Below, in pieces: positions 16,711 through 27,120 of a stretch of 64,000 bases of DNA. Source of the DNA: CAVQDV01 sp963711375. Lineage in GTDB: Bacteria > Pseudomonadota > Gammaproteobacteria > Coxiellales > Coxiellaceae. A program made the translations under genes and the position numbers. Each line of letters opens with the position of its first letter. The first letter of the stretch is position 1. Location of the stretch: positions 2,418,001 through 2,482,000 of the forward strand of contig CAVQDV010000005.1 in assembly GCA_963711375.1 (NCBI GenBank), in the 5' to 3' direction. The notes below the pieces were generated by a model. It was not told the DNA's origin, did not search any database, and saw only the letters and a list, made by a program, of their open reading frames with translations.

Positions 16711-19086
16711 CTAATCGGTTGCTAAATTTTTGGAAAGAAGATTTCTCAAATAAGCTAAGATTTGATGGATGACTGACTTACTGAGTGCGGGAATGTCCTC
16801 TAACAACTGATTAAATTCCTGCTTATAAAAACTGTAAAGCACAACATCAGTTTTTGCAAGGGCTGTTCCGCTACGAGGTTGATTATCCAGAAGACTAATT
16901 TCTCCGAAAAGCCCAAAGGGTTTAACCTCGCTCAATAGCATTTCATCATTTTTGATCTCAACTGCTCCTGATACAAGCATATACATTCTGTCTGCGTCAT
17001 CCCCCTTCAGAAAGATCGTTTGCTTAGCTTTTACAGCTGATTCGACAAGAGATCCCGCCATGAGTTCAAGGGCTTCCGCCGAAATTGATTGAAATAGATC
17101 CACTTTACGCAAAAATAGAATTTTTTCTTCAATATTCATATTAACTCCAGAAATAAAATTTTTAAGGTTCAGGATTCGTGATAGCCAGGGGTCTTTCGCC
17201 ATAAATTTTTCAAATTCCTCCTTGCTCATTAGAGAATCAGAAGGTTCAAATGTTTCTTGTAGTAAAGCTCTTAATTGATGGTTTTCTGATAGGGCATCTA
17301 AATATTCGATGGCATTTGCGAAGGCTAATTGATTCGATTTTACAAAAATCTGATTTTGAATTTTTGGAATGGAATTTAAAACGGCTCGGGTATTGCACAT
17401 CGCCGCAAATAAATATAAAAAACGCTCTAGAGCAAATTGATGACGTGACTTAACTTCTAATCGTAAATGTTCCGGAAGTTCCATGTGAAGTATCTGCCAA
17501 AAGGAAGCCACTTTTTTCCCCTCAGAGTGAAGCGCATCTGCAATAAAGTTTTTAAAAGACGAACTGAACTCAAATGTGAGCGCGCGAATGGCAATGGCTT
17601 CCGCCATTGCGTTTTGCACAAGTTCCGAATTATTGTTAACAAGCTCCATAAAAGCGCCCTCTACTTTCTTGGAGCTTAATTGTCCGAGCAGTTTTATACG
17701 AGCTTGAATATTCACGATGTCTTTTGTTTTGTCTAAGTCCTGAATGAGATGGGAGACAGCATCATCATTACTGTTTTTAAAAAAGAGCGCTGCTGAATAA
17801 AGTGGGCATTTACGCCCAATTTCTGAAATAATAACGATTTCTTCGGATCCAAATTCTACGGGATTATAGAGTGAATTAGCGAATGCGAATCGTATCTTTT
17901 CGACCTGATTTTTAAGATTAATTTTATAGCCCTCTCGAATCGACACCACCAAAAAAAAGAGTGAAATAGCAAAAATAATCACTATGGGCAGAACATTGTG
18001 AAATGTGGCGTAACGTTTGCCAAGTAAAAAAAGAATCCCAGCTGCAATTCCTGATTTGCCAACTACATAAGGGATTGTAGAAATTATTGCTCTAGCACGA
18101 AACCTCCTCTCAATAGAAATCGTATTCAAAATGGTTCGATACGCGTAAGCAAGAGGGCCTTGGCAAACGAGCGTGGATAGACCAAAAGCCAAAAGAATGG
18201 TCACGAAACTGGGAAAGATAAAAGCTATCACCGCTAATAAAATGATAGTGCAGGGGGCCAGAATGAACGGAGAGGTTAACCCAAAACGGGTAATTATTCC
18301 TTTTTGACCCCTAAGTTGGATGAGGATCTGCAAACCAAAAAGTGCCCCCCCTAACAAAGTGGAAACCACTCCTATCATATTTTTATCGAAGGTTTTTTGT
18401 AACATTCTCAGCAAAAGATAGTCCATGAGCACTACTGCAGCCAATATTACGATCGAATAAGTAAGCAATGGACGAAAAAACATAGGCATTGTCGTCTCAG
18501 CAGGTTTATCTGATTGCTTAAAATGTGGGTGTATAGGCTTCAGACGTTCAGAGAGGAGGAGGCAAGCCATATATAAAATCAAACTGAAAATAATTAAAAT
18601 CTCTTTTTTGAACAGGTAAATCAAACCTGGAAATGATAGGCTGAAAAAAAATCCAGCCATTGCACTAACAGCAATAAAGTTTGGGCTATATCGACGATAC
18701 TCTCGAATGTCAAAGGTTAAAGAAATCGTATTCTGCGAAAAAATAAATGATTGAATAGCGACTGTTGGAAGAATAATACAGGCAGTAAAAATAGCCCAGT
18801 GAACTCCGAAAAGGATAAGAATGTAGTTGATTATCACAATAATAATCGAGAATATAAAAAACCAACGCCCAAAGAGTTGAGGATTTTTTTCTATTAGCTT
18901 TGAACAAGCTTGCACCGTTAACAATATTGTTAGAGTTTCAATACAATAGAAATAAGGTACAAGCTTTAAAGAAAATTCACCCAGGAGTCCTGCTATGGAA
19001 TAGCCTGATGCGGCTATGAAAATGCCTCCTACAGCAAAAATTAACAGAAAGGTCAAGAAAACTCGTTTATCAGGAAATATTGACAT
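16711..19086 (-). CDS. Membrane transporter-like protein with C-terminal cNMP-binding domain (copy 1)
   Basis: 791 residues with the same plan as its neighbour: about twelve membrane helices (1-385), HEAT-like helices (about 395-660) and a cNMP-binding domain with FGEISLLDNQPRSGTA. The soluble modules (DLDKTKDIVNIQARIKLLGQ, NMNIEEKILFLRKV) are closer to the paralogue than the membrane part, so the pair has diverged mostly in the transport domain. It starts 2 bp behind the PKS-NRPS stop, so it is surely co-transcribed. Key Glu and Arg of the phosphate cassette are present, so nucleotide binding is expected. What it transports is unknown. Confidence 0.8.
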   Translation of the reverse strand: MSIFPDKRVFLTFLLIFAVGGIFIAASGYSIAGLLGEFSLKLVPYFYCIETLTILLTVQACSKLIEKNPQLFGRWFFIFSIIIVIINYILILFGVHWAIFTACIILPTVAIQSFIFSQNTISLTFDIREYRRYSPNFIAVSAMAGFFFSLSFPGLIYLFKKEILIIFSLILYMACLLLSERLKPIHPHFKQSDKPAETTMPMFFRPLLTYSIVILAAVVLMDYLLLRMLQKTFDKNMIGVVSTLLGGALFGLQILIQLRGQKGIITRFGLTSPFILAPCTIILLAVIAFIFPSFVTILLAFGLSTLVCQGPLAYAYRTILNTISIERRFRARAIISTIPYVVGKSGIAAGILFLLGKRYATFHNVLPIVIIFAISLFFLVVSIREGYKINLKNQVEKIRFAFANSLYNPVEFGSEEIVIISEIGRKCPLYSAALFFKNSNDDAVSHLIQDLDKTKDIVNIQARIKLLGQLSSKKVEGAFMELVNNNSELVQNAMAEAIAIRALTFEFSSSFKNFIADALHSEGKKVASFWQILHMELPEHLRLEVKSRHQFALERFLYLFAAMCNTRAVLNSIPKIQNQIFVKSNQLAFANAIEYLDALSENHQLRALLQETFEPSDSLMSKEEFEKFMAKDPWLSRILNLKNFISGVNMNIEEKILFLRKVDLFQSISAEALELMAGSLVESAVKAKQTIFLKGDDADRMYMLVSGAVEIKNDEMLLSEVKPFGLFGEISLLDNQPRSGTALAKTDVVLYSFYKQEFNQLLEDIPALSKSVIHQILAYLRNLLSKNLATD

Positions 19087-19088
19087 TA

Positions 19089-22000
19089 TTATTCCAAATT
19101 TTGAGTTATTTTAACAATCTTTTGAACTTGTTTTTCGTGCATGAGAGTGTCATGATCTCCTATTACTTCATAAACTTCTATCTTACCTGTATTTATCTCA
19201 TTCCAAAAGCGCTGTCTGTTTTCTGCTATTGACTTTGAGGCGTTGATGATAAGCATATTCACTTTAATTAAAGGAGGTTGATAGTTTTTGAAAGCAGCAT
19301 TATTGCTCATGGCCACCGCTTGCCGTTGTTTAGACTCCTCAAAGGAAATCTGGTCAGTTATGATTCCCTGCTCGGCTAAGAGATCAAACACCCATTTCAC
19401 GCCTTCTTCTTTTGTTTTGCATTGATGAAGCGGGGGTAACAGTTCGGTAAGATCTTTTCCGACCACCCTACCCGATGACCACGCAAAATAGTCGAGTTCG
19501 TCCAATGCGATTTCTAGGGGGCTTTTTTGACTTTTTGAAAATATATGAGGTGCCTTAGCATCGAGGATGATAAGAGCTTCTACCCTCTCTCCTTTTTGCA
19601 GGAGCTGGGCGGCCATCTCAAAAGCAACCGCACTGCCAAAAGACCATCCAAGCAGACAATAGGGGCCTTCAGCTTGAACCGTTTTCATCTCTTGAATATA
19701 AGTTAGTGCCATTTCCGGAATTGTCTTCTGTGGTTCTGAGTTAGGTAGTAATCCCCGCGACTGCAAACCATAGCAACGGCGTTCACCCTCAAGTTCTAGT
19801 GCAAACTGAATATAGGAAGTCACATAGCCACTGATTGGGTGAATGCAAAAAAATGGTGTTTTTATTCCCTGATAATTAAGAGGAACCAGGCAACGATAGG
19901 TAAAGCCTTCTTGACTTTCTATATGAGCCGCCAACTGCTTAATAGTGGGAAAGGCGAAGAGTTCAGCAAGCGGGAGATCTAAGTGCATAGCCTGACGAAT
20001 TTTTGAGAAAAATCGAACTGCTATAATCGAGTTGCCTCCTAGCTCAAAGAAATTGTCATTAATACCGACCTTATCAAGATGCAAAATTTCTTGCCAAATT
20101 TCTGCCAAAACGCATTGAGCACGCGTTCGAGGTTCCATATAGATTTGTCGTATTTCACCCCCCTCTTGGCTTAGTAGGGCTTTGCGATCTAATTTACCAT
20201 TTGGCGTCAGTGGCATCTTATCTAGCTTCATGAAAAGAGAAGGAACCATGTAGTCCGGTAGCATGACATTTAAATAATCCCGTAAAGCCTTAGCCTCTAG
20301 ATGGACATTCGGCTTCGCCACATAATAGGCGACTAGGCGTTTGTTGCCAGGTTCATCTTCACGAGCTAAAACAACTGCTTCTTGAATATCAGTGTGCTTC
20401 AAAAGATTTGACTCAATTTCACCTAACTCAATTCGGTATCCTCGGATTTTAACTTGATGATCTATACGCCCCAAATATTCTACATTTCCATCTTCTAAAT
20501 ATCGGCAAAGATCCCCAGTGCGATACAAGCGAATATTTCGATTTTGTTTTTTCTCGTCATGAGTTGCAAAAGGATTTTCAATAAATCGTTCAGCCGTTAA
20601 TTCCTGGCGATTTAAATAACCCCGTGCTATTCCTTCTCCTCCTAAATACAGCTCCCCCACTACACCGACAGGAAGAGGACTTAGAACATTATCCAATATG
20701 TAGAGCTTTAAATTATCGAGGGGTTTTCCGATGGGCGCAACGATGCAGTTTGCTTCTGCAATCCAGTAACTCACGTCAATAGTGGCTTCGGTAGGGCCAT
20801 ACATATTAATTAGGATTGAATCATCCATTATATTATAAAAAGAATTCACTTGCTGGGAAAGTAGGGCCTCACCACCGGAGTAAACCTGCCTTAAACTCTT
20901 ACATTGCGCAAAGCTTGGCTCAAGCAATATCGCTTTCAACATGGAAGGCACAAAGTGAATAATAGTAATTTTATAACGAGTGATAAATTCACATAAATAA
21001 ACGGCATCTTTGTGTTTCTCAGGTTCTAAAATAAAGAGCGTCGCCCCTATTATTGATGGCAAAAATATTTCCCAAACCGATACGTCAAAAGTCTGGGGGG
21101 TCTTCAAAATAAATCGATCACGCTCAGTTAATCCAAAATGAGACTGCCTTGTCTGCAAATAATTAACAACTCCATGATGCTCAATGAGCACGCCTTTGGG
21201 CTTGCCGGTAGAACCTGAGGTGTAAATAATACAGGCTAAATTATTAGGATTAACGCTTTGCTTTAGATTTTCAGTGGGCTGAAGAGAAACGGCTTCGTCC
21301 AGCTGATCGAGATGAATAATAACAGCCGTCGTTTCAGGCCAGCGTTCTTTTAAGGACGATTGTGTTAATAAAATAGGGGCTTTTGTGTCCTCCAACATAA
21401 ACTTGAGACGTTCTTTGGGATTCGATGGATCCATTGGCACATAAGCCGCTCCAGCTTTTAAAACGGCGAAAATGCCTATTATCATCTCTAAAGATCGTTC
21501 GCACAAAATCGCAACCAAAGTTTCTAATCCAACTCCTTGCTCCCTCAAATAATGCGCTAATTGATTCGACTTTTCATTTAATTCACGGTACGTGAGATTT
21601 TGATTTTCAAAAACAACTGCTATATTATTCGGTGCTCTTTCAACCTGATCTTCAAATAATTGATGAATTGTTTTATCGCGTGGATACTCTTTTGCCGTAT
21701 TATTCCACTCAACCAGGATTTTTTGTTTTTCATTTTCATTTAAAACACTAATTTCGAACAGTTTGCATTCTGGATTTTTAATAATTTCTTGGATTAAATG
21801 TATATAATGATTTTGCAATCGTTCGATTGTCTCAGCTTTAAAGATGTTAGCGTTATAAGTGATTGCTCCGTTAAAACCACCGCCTCTGTCACTAATTTGA
21901 AAAGCCAAATCAAATTCGGGAGTTCCAACGCTACTATTAATAATAGCGCCATTTAAATCACCCATCTTTATAGATGACTGTTGAAAATCAGGTAATTGAT

Positions 22001-25000
22001 TAAAGCTCACTTGAATTAAAGGATGACGAGTGAGATCTCTCTCGATTTTTAAGGTGTTCACAATTTTCTCAAAACTCGCCTGTTGATTCGCAAATGCTTC
22101 AGCAGCAGTCTCAAACATACGAGTAAGGAATTCAGCTACATTTTGCTCAACTTGAATCTTGCAATTTAAAACAACAGTATTTATAAACAAACCAACCATC
22201 TGCTCTTCATCTGCGGAATGGCGATTCGCAATGGGCACGCCGATATTAATTTCGAAATCACCACTATAAATATGTAATAATAGAGCAAAACTTGAAATAA
22301 AAGTATTAAAAGTTGTCCAATGTCGTTCTCTGGAAAAACTTTCTATTAAATTACGCAATGAATCAGAAATGGAAAAATGAAATATTGCCGCTTTAAAAGG
22401 TTCAGTCTTAGAACGAGGATAATCTGTGGGAAGATGAATAAAATGGGGAGCCTGCATCAATCTTTTTTGCCAATAGCTCAATTGCTGTTTGTACGAATCA
22501 CTTGACAAAAATTGAAGCTCGAAACGTGCGTAATCGGTATATTTCATATTTAGCATTGGAAGATCTATCGCCACGTCTTTGGTATACGCTGTATAATAAA
22601 ATGCAATCTCTTTAAAAATAATATTAAAAGATGAGGCATCGCTGCAAATATGATGTATTTGAAGACCAAAGATATGTTTATCATTGGAAAGACGGATTAG
22701 AATTGTTCGAATAAGAGGGCCTATGGAAAGATCAAAGGCAATTTGGCGTCTTTCTTGAATGATTGCTGCTACTTTATTTTTTTGAGCATCACTTCCGATC
22801 CCAGTCAAGTCAATTTCTGGTAAATCTAAACTTACTGAAGGCTGAATTACTTGATAAACCAAATTAATATCTGTCATAAAAGTAGCTCGCAATGCCTCAT
22901 GTCGCTTAACGATCGTATTCAGAGCTCTATGCAAAGCGCTAGAATTTAAATGTCCAGTAAGCTCAATGTAGGCATCAAGATTATAATTTGCTTTATTTGA
23001 TTCATAATAATACAGGAATAGCATACGTTCCTGAGCTTGGCTCAATGGAAATCGATCCATTTCTTCTCCTAAGGCAGGTTTTTGCAATGCCTTTATTTCT
23101 AAGGGCGCGTTCTCCAATAATTTCAGGATTAAGTAATCACGAATCTGTGCTATTGTGGGCTTATCAAACAGTAATGTAGTCGGAAGTTGAACGTGTTTTT
23201 TTAAGATGGCTTGTAAAGCATTTTTTAAAGCCATCCCCATCAGCGAGTCCATCCCAATATCAAAAAGATTTTTATTTAAGGCCAAGTGATCCGCAGGACG
23301 TAGACCCAATGTAGCCTTTACCAAGTTCACCAGTATGGTTTCAATCATAACGGGACGTTTTTCGGGCAGAGCAGATAATACTTTTGCAATAATATCCTCC
23401 CCAGCATCGGGGCTCACCCCTAGCGACCTCAACTTGGGAAACTTTTCTAAATTGAAATTAGCAATGCTTAGATGCGCTTGTTTTGAAAATAAAGCGATTT
23501 CTAAAGCGCGCATGCCATCTTTTGGATTTAAAGCAAGTAGACCAGCATTAGCATGCTGGTTCGCAAGCGACTTCGCCATACCCACCTCAGCCCAGGGGCC
23601 CCAGGATAAGCTCTGTGCCGGTAAACCTTCCCCTTTTCTGTATACACAAAGCGCATCCATAAATGCATTCGCTGCTGCATAATTACTTTGACCAGGACTG
23701 CCTAAGGTAGATGCAATGGATGAAAACATGACAAAGAAATCCAAATCTTTTGAATAGTGGTGTAAATTAAAGCTGCCATATACTTTTGATTGAAATACAG
23801 TTTCAAAATGCTTCCAATCTTGTTTCATCAAAATTGCATCATCTAATACTCCAGCTAAATGAAAAATCCCTTTTAAAGGATTTTCGGAATTTTGTAATTT
23901 TTTCAATAAGTTTTCGACGGCTTTTTCATCTGCTATATCCAAAGGCATATAGCTTATTTTTACGCCTGGTGTTTGAAGATTTTTTAGCATTAATTTATTC
24001 TCTACATCGAGAGGCCTTCTGCCAATTAAAACAAGTCTCGTAGCTCCTTTCTCTAAAAGCCATTTAAGTAATGTTAAACTAAGTCCGCCTAAGCCCCCCG
24101 TAATTAAATAGCTTAGTTTTGGATGAATTTTATCTCCTTTTTTTATTACTTTACGAAGATTCGATTTTATAAGTTGTGGCACATAAAATCGATCCTCTTT
24201 TAATACTCGTAAATTTTCATTATTTTTTTCAAAAAGCGATTGGAATAATAGATTAGAGTCCCAAGTGGACCCCAAATCGATAAGCTTAATTGGTAAATCT
24301 GGATACTCCAACACAATAGTCTTAAATAATCCACTCAAGGGGCTGTAAGGAACATTGCAACGGTCTGTCTCAATGAAAAGCTCGCGTGTAATAACAAACA
24401 ATGGAATTTTTTTTGAATCTTGCAATTGAACCAAGGCCTGGGTTAATTCAAGAAGACTTTTGGTTCCCAAAATTTGTGCTTTCTCAATATTTTTTACTGT
24501 TAAAGTTGCGTCTCCCGTACTGGAAAGGTGTAAAATTCCTTTAAAATCTTTCTCTCGTAATAAATTTAAAAAATCGTCTTTTGTATTTGGATGATTTTCA
24601 GGAGAGATACAGAGGCAAACCGCACCTTTATTTTCTAATATTTTTTTCAAAGCATCAGAAATTCTTCCATCACTCAGTAGCAACCAATTTCCAAGCAGCT
24701 CTGGAATAACAACTTCACCCAGCGATTTTTCGAGCCAATCCCATTCATAAATCCACTCTTCAACACGGTTTTCATTTGCCAGCATTTGATTTAATGCATG
24801 CTCCGTGGTTTTTCGGTAATGCATATTTATGAATTGGCCTTGAATTTTTCCTGAATAATCACAAAGCATTAAATTCCCTGATCTTCCCATGTCCGTTTTT
24901 TCTGTCTCTTGCCAATAAGCAAAAATTTGGTTGCCAAGCGGGGTATTAAACTGAATTTCATCACAAGCCACTGGCAGAAATAAATCCGTGGATTCACCAG

Positions 25001-27119
25001 ATGAAAGAGATACAATTAACAGCTGCAAAGCGCTCTCCAACAAAGATGGATGCGCAATATACCCCTTAGAAGATATCGATAATGTTAATTCTGCTAGTGC
25101 TTCTTTTTTACCCACATATATCGTATCTAAACATTGGAAAGCTTCTCCATAATGAATTCCTGTCAAGTTTACTTTTTCATAAAATTCTTTTTTATGTAGA
25201 ACCATATTACAGCGAGCTTTAATATCTTCAATATCTTGCGCTATGGGAACATTTTTATTCTCAGAGAGAAGAGCCAATCCTTTTGCATGACAATGCCACA
25301 ACGAAGGAAGATCGCTATTGCCCTCTGCTTGGCTGTAAATTTCAATCTCATACCCCAGTTCGGTTGACTTCATAATGATTTGTGTTTCAATGAATCTACC
25401 CGAATTAAAACTCAATGCCGCCTCAATGCTAATGTTGCTGAGATGAATTTTAGTTTCACCGAAGGCATAAAAGCTCGCCGCAAGCATCATTTCTATATAG
25501 CCCGAGCCAGGATAAATCACGTGTCCATAAACCTGATGATCTTTAAGATAAGTCAAAACACCTGGATGCAATTTTCCTCGATAAAAGATTCCCTCATTTG
25601 GGCTAAAATATTTTTCACCTAATAAGGGATGCACAGAAGCAAATACTCGTCCTATCGTGGGCTTTGCTCCCTCAGACCAATACGATTGGCGCTTAAATCC
25701 TAGTCTATTTTTGAAACGCTCTTGTAAGGCTGATAATTCTTCATCTGATAATTTCGGACCTTCTTCTACAATAATATGGGCATTTGTTCCGCTAAATCCA
25801 AAGGAACTGACAGCGGCTCTCCGAACACGTTCTCCACGCTCCCATGCTTTATTCTGGGTAACAATTTCAACTGGGAAATTGAAATGAATTTTGGGATTTA
25901 ATGTTTTAAAATGCAAATGCTTTGGAAGCATTTCATGCTGTAAAGCCAGAATTACTTTTATCATGCTGGCAATTCCAGCGGCTCCCTCTAAATGCCCAAT
26001 ATTGGTTTTTACGGATCCTAATTGAAGTGGATGCAAGGCTTCACGCTCTCCATAAACCGAATGAATAGCCTCTACCTCTATGGGGTCACCTAGCGAAGTG
26101 CCCGTTCCATGAGCTTCTAGATAATCAATGTCGGCACCTTTTAATTCTGCCTTTTCGAGCACTCGACGCATTAAGATTTCTTGCGCGTCCCCATTGGGGA
26201 CCGTCAATCCCGCGCGTGGGCCATCTTGATTAACTCCGCTGGCTTTAATGACCGCAAGAATGGTATTTCCATCTTGAATTGCATCACTTAAGCGTTTTAA
26301 GACTATAATTCCGCATCCTTCTCCGCGCACATAGCCATCGGCTGTGGCGTCAAACGTTTTACAATGGCCATCGAGCGATAACATTCCTGCTTTAGAAAAG
26401 CCAATACTGAGATCGGGTTTTAACATGAGATTTACGCCGCCTGCTAAAGCTAAATTCGCATCACCATTTCTCAAATGAATACAAGCTTCATCAATGGCGA
26501 CTAAAGACGAAGAGCAAGCCGTATCGATCGGGAAGTTAGGCCCCCGAAAACCGAAGAAAAATGCAATTCTACCCGAAGCTGTACTGGCCGTATTTCCAGT
26601 GACTCCATAGGGAGTTATTAAATTTTCATTATTTTTAGAAATTATTAAATCGGCATAATCATGAGAACATATGCCGATGAAAACTCCAGTTAGAGTGTTT
26701 TTTAATGATTTAGGTGGAATTCCAGCGGAGTGAATGGCCTCATAACTCACTTCTAATAATAAACGATGCTGGGGATCAAGACTCTCTACCTCTCTTGGGC
26801 TCATGCCAAACAATTCACAGTCAAATTGGCTAATATCAATATCTAAAAATCCCCCTAATTTTGTGATTATTTTGCCAGGCACTGCGGGGTCGGGATCATA
26901 GTATTGATCAATTTCCCAGCGGGTGCGAGGCACTTCAATTATTCCATCTCCACCGCGTTCTAAAAATTTCCAATATTCTTCGATATTATTAGCACCACCT
27001 GGAAAACGACAGCTCATCCCTATGACCGCTATGGGTTCCGAATAAGTCTCTATTTTTGCGCTTAAAATCTTAATGCGCTTATACATTTCACGCAAAAGTC
27101 CTTCATCGTTGTCTTTCAT
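19089..27119 (-). CDS. Hybrid PKS-NRPS: KS-DH-KR-ACP-C-A-PCP-TE, no AT
   Basis: I chose the ATG at 27119 (2676 residues), 1 bp after the upstream PKS stop, rather than the in-frame ATG at 27164 inside that gene. Domains in order: KS about 27-455 (DTACSSSLVAID with Cys about 202, EAHGTGTSLGDP, KTNIGHLEG); DH 496-775 (DHQVYGHVIYP, but HPSLLESALQ has Glu in place of the catalytic Asp); structural KR half then KR to about 1175 (LITGGLGGLS, HLAGVLDD, SSIAS...SNYAAAN, the LDD motif of B-type KRs); ACP 1260-1330 (GMDSL); condensation 1355-1795 (QIHHICSDA); adenylation 1820-2315 (IYTSGSTGKPKG, YRTGD, NGKLDRKAL); PCP 2330-2400 (LGGNSI); thioesterase 2420-2676 (GWSFG, GDHDTLMH). No acyltransferase domain is present. 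The A-domain pocket reads D-V-W-H-Y-G-M-I-D-K by hand alignment, closest to serine codes I know (tentative). It should add one ketide and one amino acid, then release. Confidence 0.93.
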   Translation of the reverse strand: MKDNDEGLLREMYKRIKILSAKIETYSEPIAVIGMSCRFPGGANNIEEYWKFLERGGDGIIEVPRTRWEIDQYYDPDPAVPGKIITKLGGFLDIDISQFDCELFGMSPREVESLDPQHRLLLEVSYEAIHSAGIPPKSLKNTLTGVFIGICSHDYADLIISKNNENLITPYGVTGNTASTASGRIAFFFGFRGPNFPIDTACSSSLVAIDEACIHLRNGDANLALAGGVNLMLKPDLSIGFSKAGMLSLDGHCKTFDATADGYVRGEGCGIIVLKRLSDAIQDGNTILAVIKASGVNQDGPRAGLTVPNGDAQEILMRRVLEKAELKGADIDYLEAHGTGTSLGDPIEVEAIHSVYGEREALHPLQLGSVKTNIGHLEGAAGIASMIKVILALQHEMLPKHLHFKTLNPKIHFNFPVEIVTQNKAWERGERVRRAAVSSFGFSGTNAHIIVEEGPKLSDEELSALQERFKNRLGFKRQSYWSEGAKPTIGRVFASVHPLLGEKYFSPNEGIFYRGKLHPGVLTYLKDHQVYGHVIYPGSGYIEMMLAASFYAFGETKIHLSNISIEAALSFNSGRFIETQIIMKSTELGYEIEIYSQAEGNSDLPSLWHCHAKGLALLSENKNVPIAQDIEDIKARCNMVLHKKEFYEKVNLTGIHYGEAFQCLDTIYVGKKEALAELTLSISSKGYIAHPSLLESALQLLIVSLSSGESTDLFLPVACDEIQFNTPLGNQIFAYWQETEKTDMGRSGNLMLCDYSGKIQGQFINMHYRKTTEHALNQMLANENRVEEWIYEWDWLEKSLGEVVIPELLGNWLLLSDGRISDALKKILENKGAVCLCISPENHPNTKDDFLNLLREKDFKGILHLSSTGDATLTVKNIEKAQILGTKSLLELTQALVQLQDSKKIPLFVITRELFIETDRCNVPYSPLSGLFKTIVLEYPDLPIKLIDLGSTWDSNLLFQSLFEKNNENLRVLKEDRFYVPQLIKSNLRKVIKKGDKIHPKLSYLITGGLGGLSLTLLKWLLEKGATRLVLIGRRPLDVENKLMLKNLQTPGVKISYMPLDIADEKAVENLLKKLQNSENPLKGIFHLAGVLDDAILMKQDWKHFETVFQSKVYGSFNLHHYSKDLDFFVMFSSIASTLGSPGQSNYAAANAFMDALCVYRKGEGLPAQSLSWGPWAEVGMAKSLANQHANAGLLALNPKDGMRALEIALFSKQAHLSIANFNLEKFPKLRSLGVSPDAGEDIIAKVLSALPEKRPVMIETILVNLVKATLGLRPADHLALNKNLFDIGMDSLMGMALKNALQAILKKHVQLPTTLLFDKPTIAQIRDYLILKLLENAPLEIKALQKPALGEEMDRFPLSQAQERMLFLYYYESNKANYNLDAYIELTGHLNSSALHRALNTIVKRHEALRATFMTDINLVYQVIQPSVSLDLPEIDLTGIGSDAQKNKVAAIIQERRQIAFDLSIGPLIRTILIRLSNDKHIFGLQIHHICSDASSFNIIFKEIAFYYTAYTKDVAIDLPMLNMKYTDYARFELQFLSSDSYKQQLSYWQKRLMQAPHFIHLPTDYPRSKTEPFKAAIFHFSISDSLRNLIESFSRERHWTTFNTFISSFALLLHIYSGDFEINIGVPIANRHSADEEQMVGLFINTVVLNCKIQVEQNVAEFLTRMFETAAEAFANQQASFEKIVNTLKIERDLTRHPLIQVSFNQLPDFQQSSIKMGDLNGAIINSSVGTPEFDLAFQISDRGGGFNGAITYNANIFKAETIERLQNHYIHLIQEIIKNPECKLFEISVLNENEKQKILVEWNNTAKEYPRDKTIHQLFEDQVERAPNNIAVVFENQNLTYRELNEKSNQLAHYLREQGVGLETLVAILCERSLEMIIGIFAVLKAGAAYVPMDPSNPKERLKFMLEDTKAPILLTQSSLKERWPETTAVIIHLDQLDEAVSLQPTENLKQSVNPNNLACIIYTSGSTGKPKGVLIEHHGVVNYLQTRQSHFGLTERDRFILKTPQTFDVSVWEIFLPSIIGATLFILEPEKHKDAVYLCEFITRYKITIIHFVPSMLKAILLEPSFAQCKSLRQVYSGGEALLSQQVNSFYNIMDDSILINMYGPTEATIDVSYWIAEANCIVAPIGKPLDNLKLYILDNVLSPLPVGVVGELYLGGEGIARGYLNRQELTAERFIENPFATHDEKKQNRNIRLYRTGDLCRYLEDGNVEYLGRIDHQVKIRGYRIELGEIESNLLKHTDIQEAVVLAREDEPGNKRLVAYYVAKPNVHLEAKALRDYLNVMLPDYMVPSLFMKLDKMPLTPNGKLDRKALLSQEGGEIRQIYMEPRTRAQCVLAEIWQEILHLDKVGINDNFFELGGNSIIAVRFFSKIRQAMHLDLPLAELFAFPTIKQLAAHIESQEGFTYRCLVPLNYQGIKTPFFCIHPISGYVTSYIQFALELEGERRCYGLQSRGLLPNSEPQKTIPEMALTYIQEMKTVQAEGPYCLLGWSFGSAVAFEMAAQLLQKGERVEALIILDAKAPHIFSKSQKSPLEIALDELDYFAWSSGRVVGKDLTELLPPLHQCKTKEEGVKWVFDLLAEQGIITDQISFEESKQRQAVAMSNNAAFKNYQPPLIKVNMLIINASKSIAENRQRFWNEINTGKIEVYEVIGDHDTLMHEKQVQKIVKITQNLE

Positions 27120-27120
27120 T

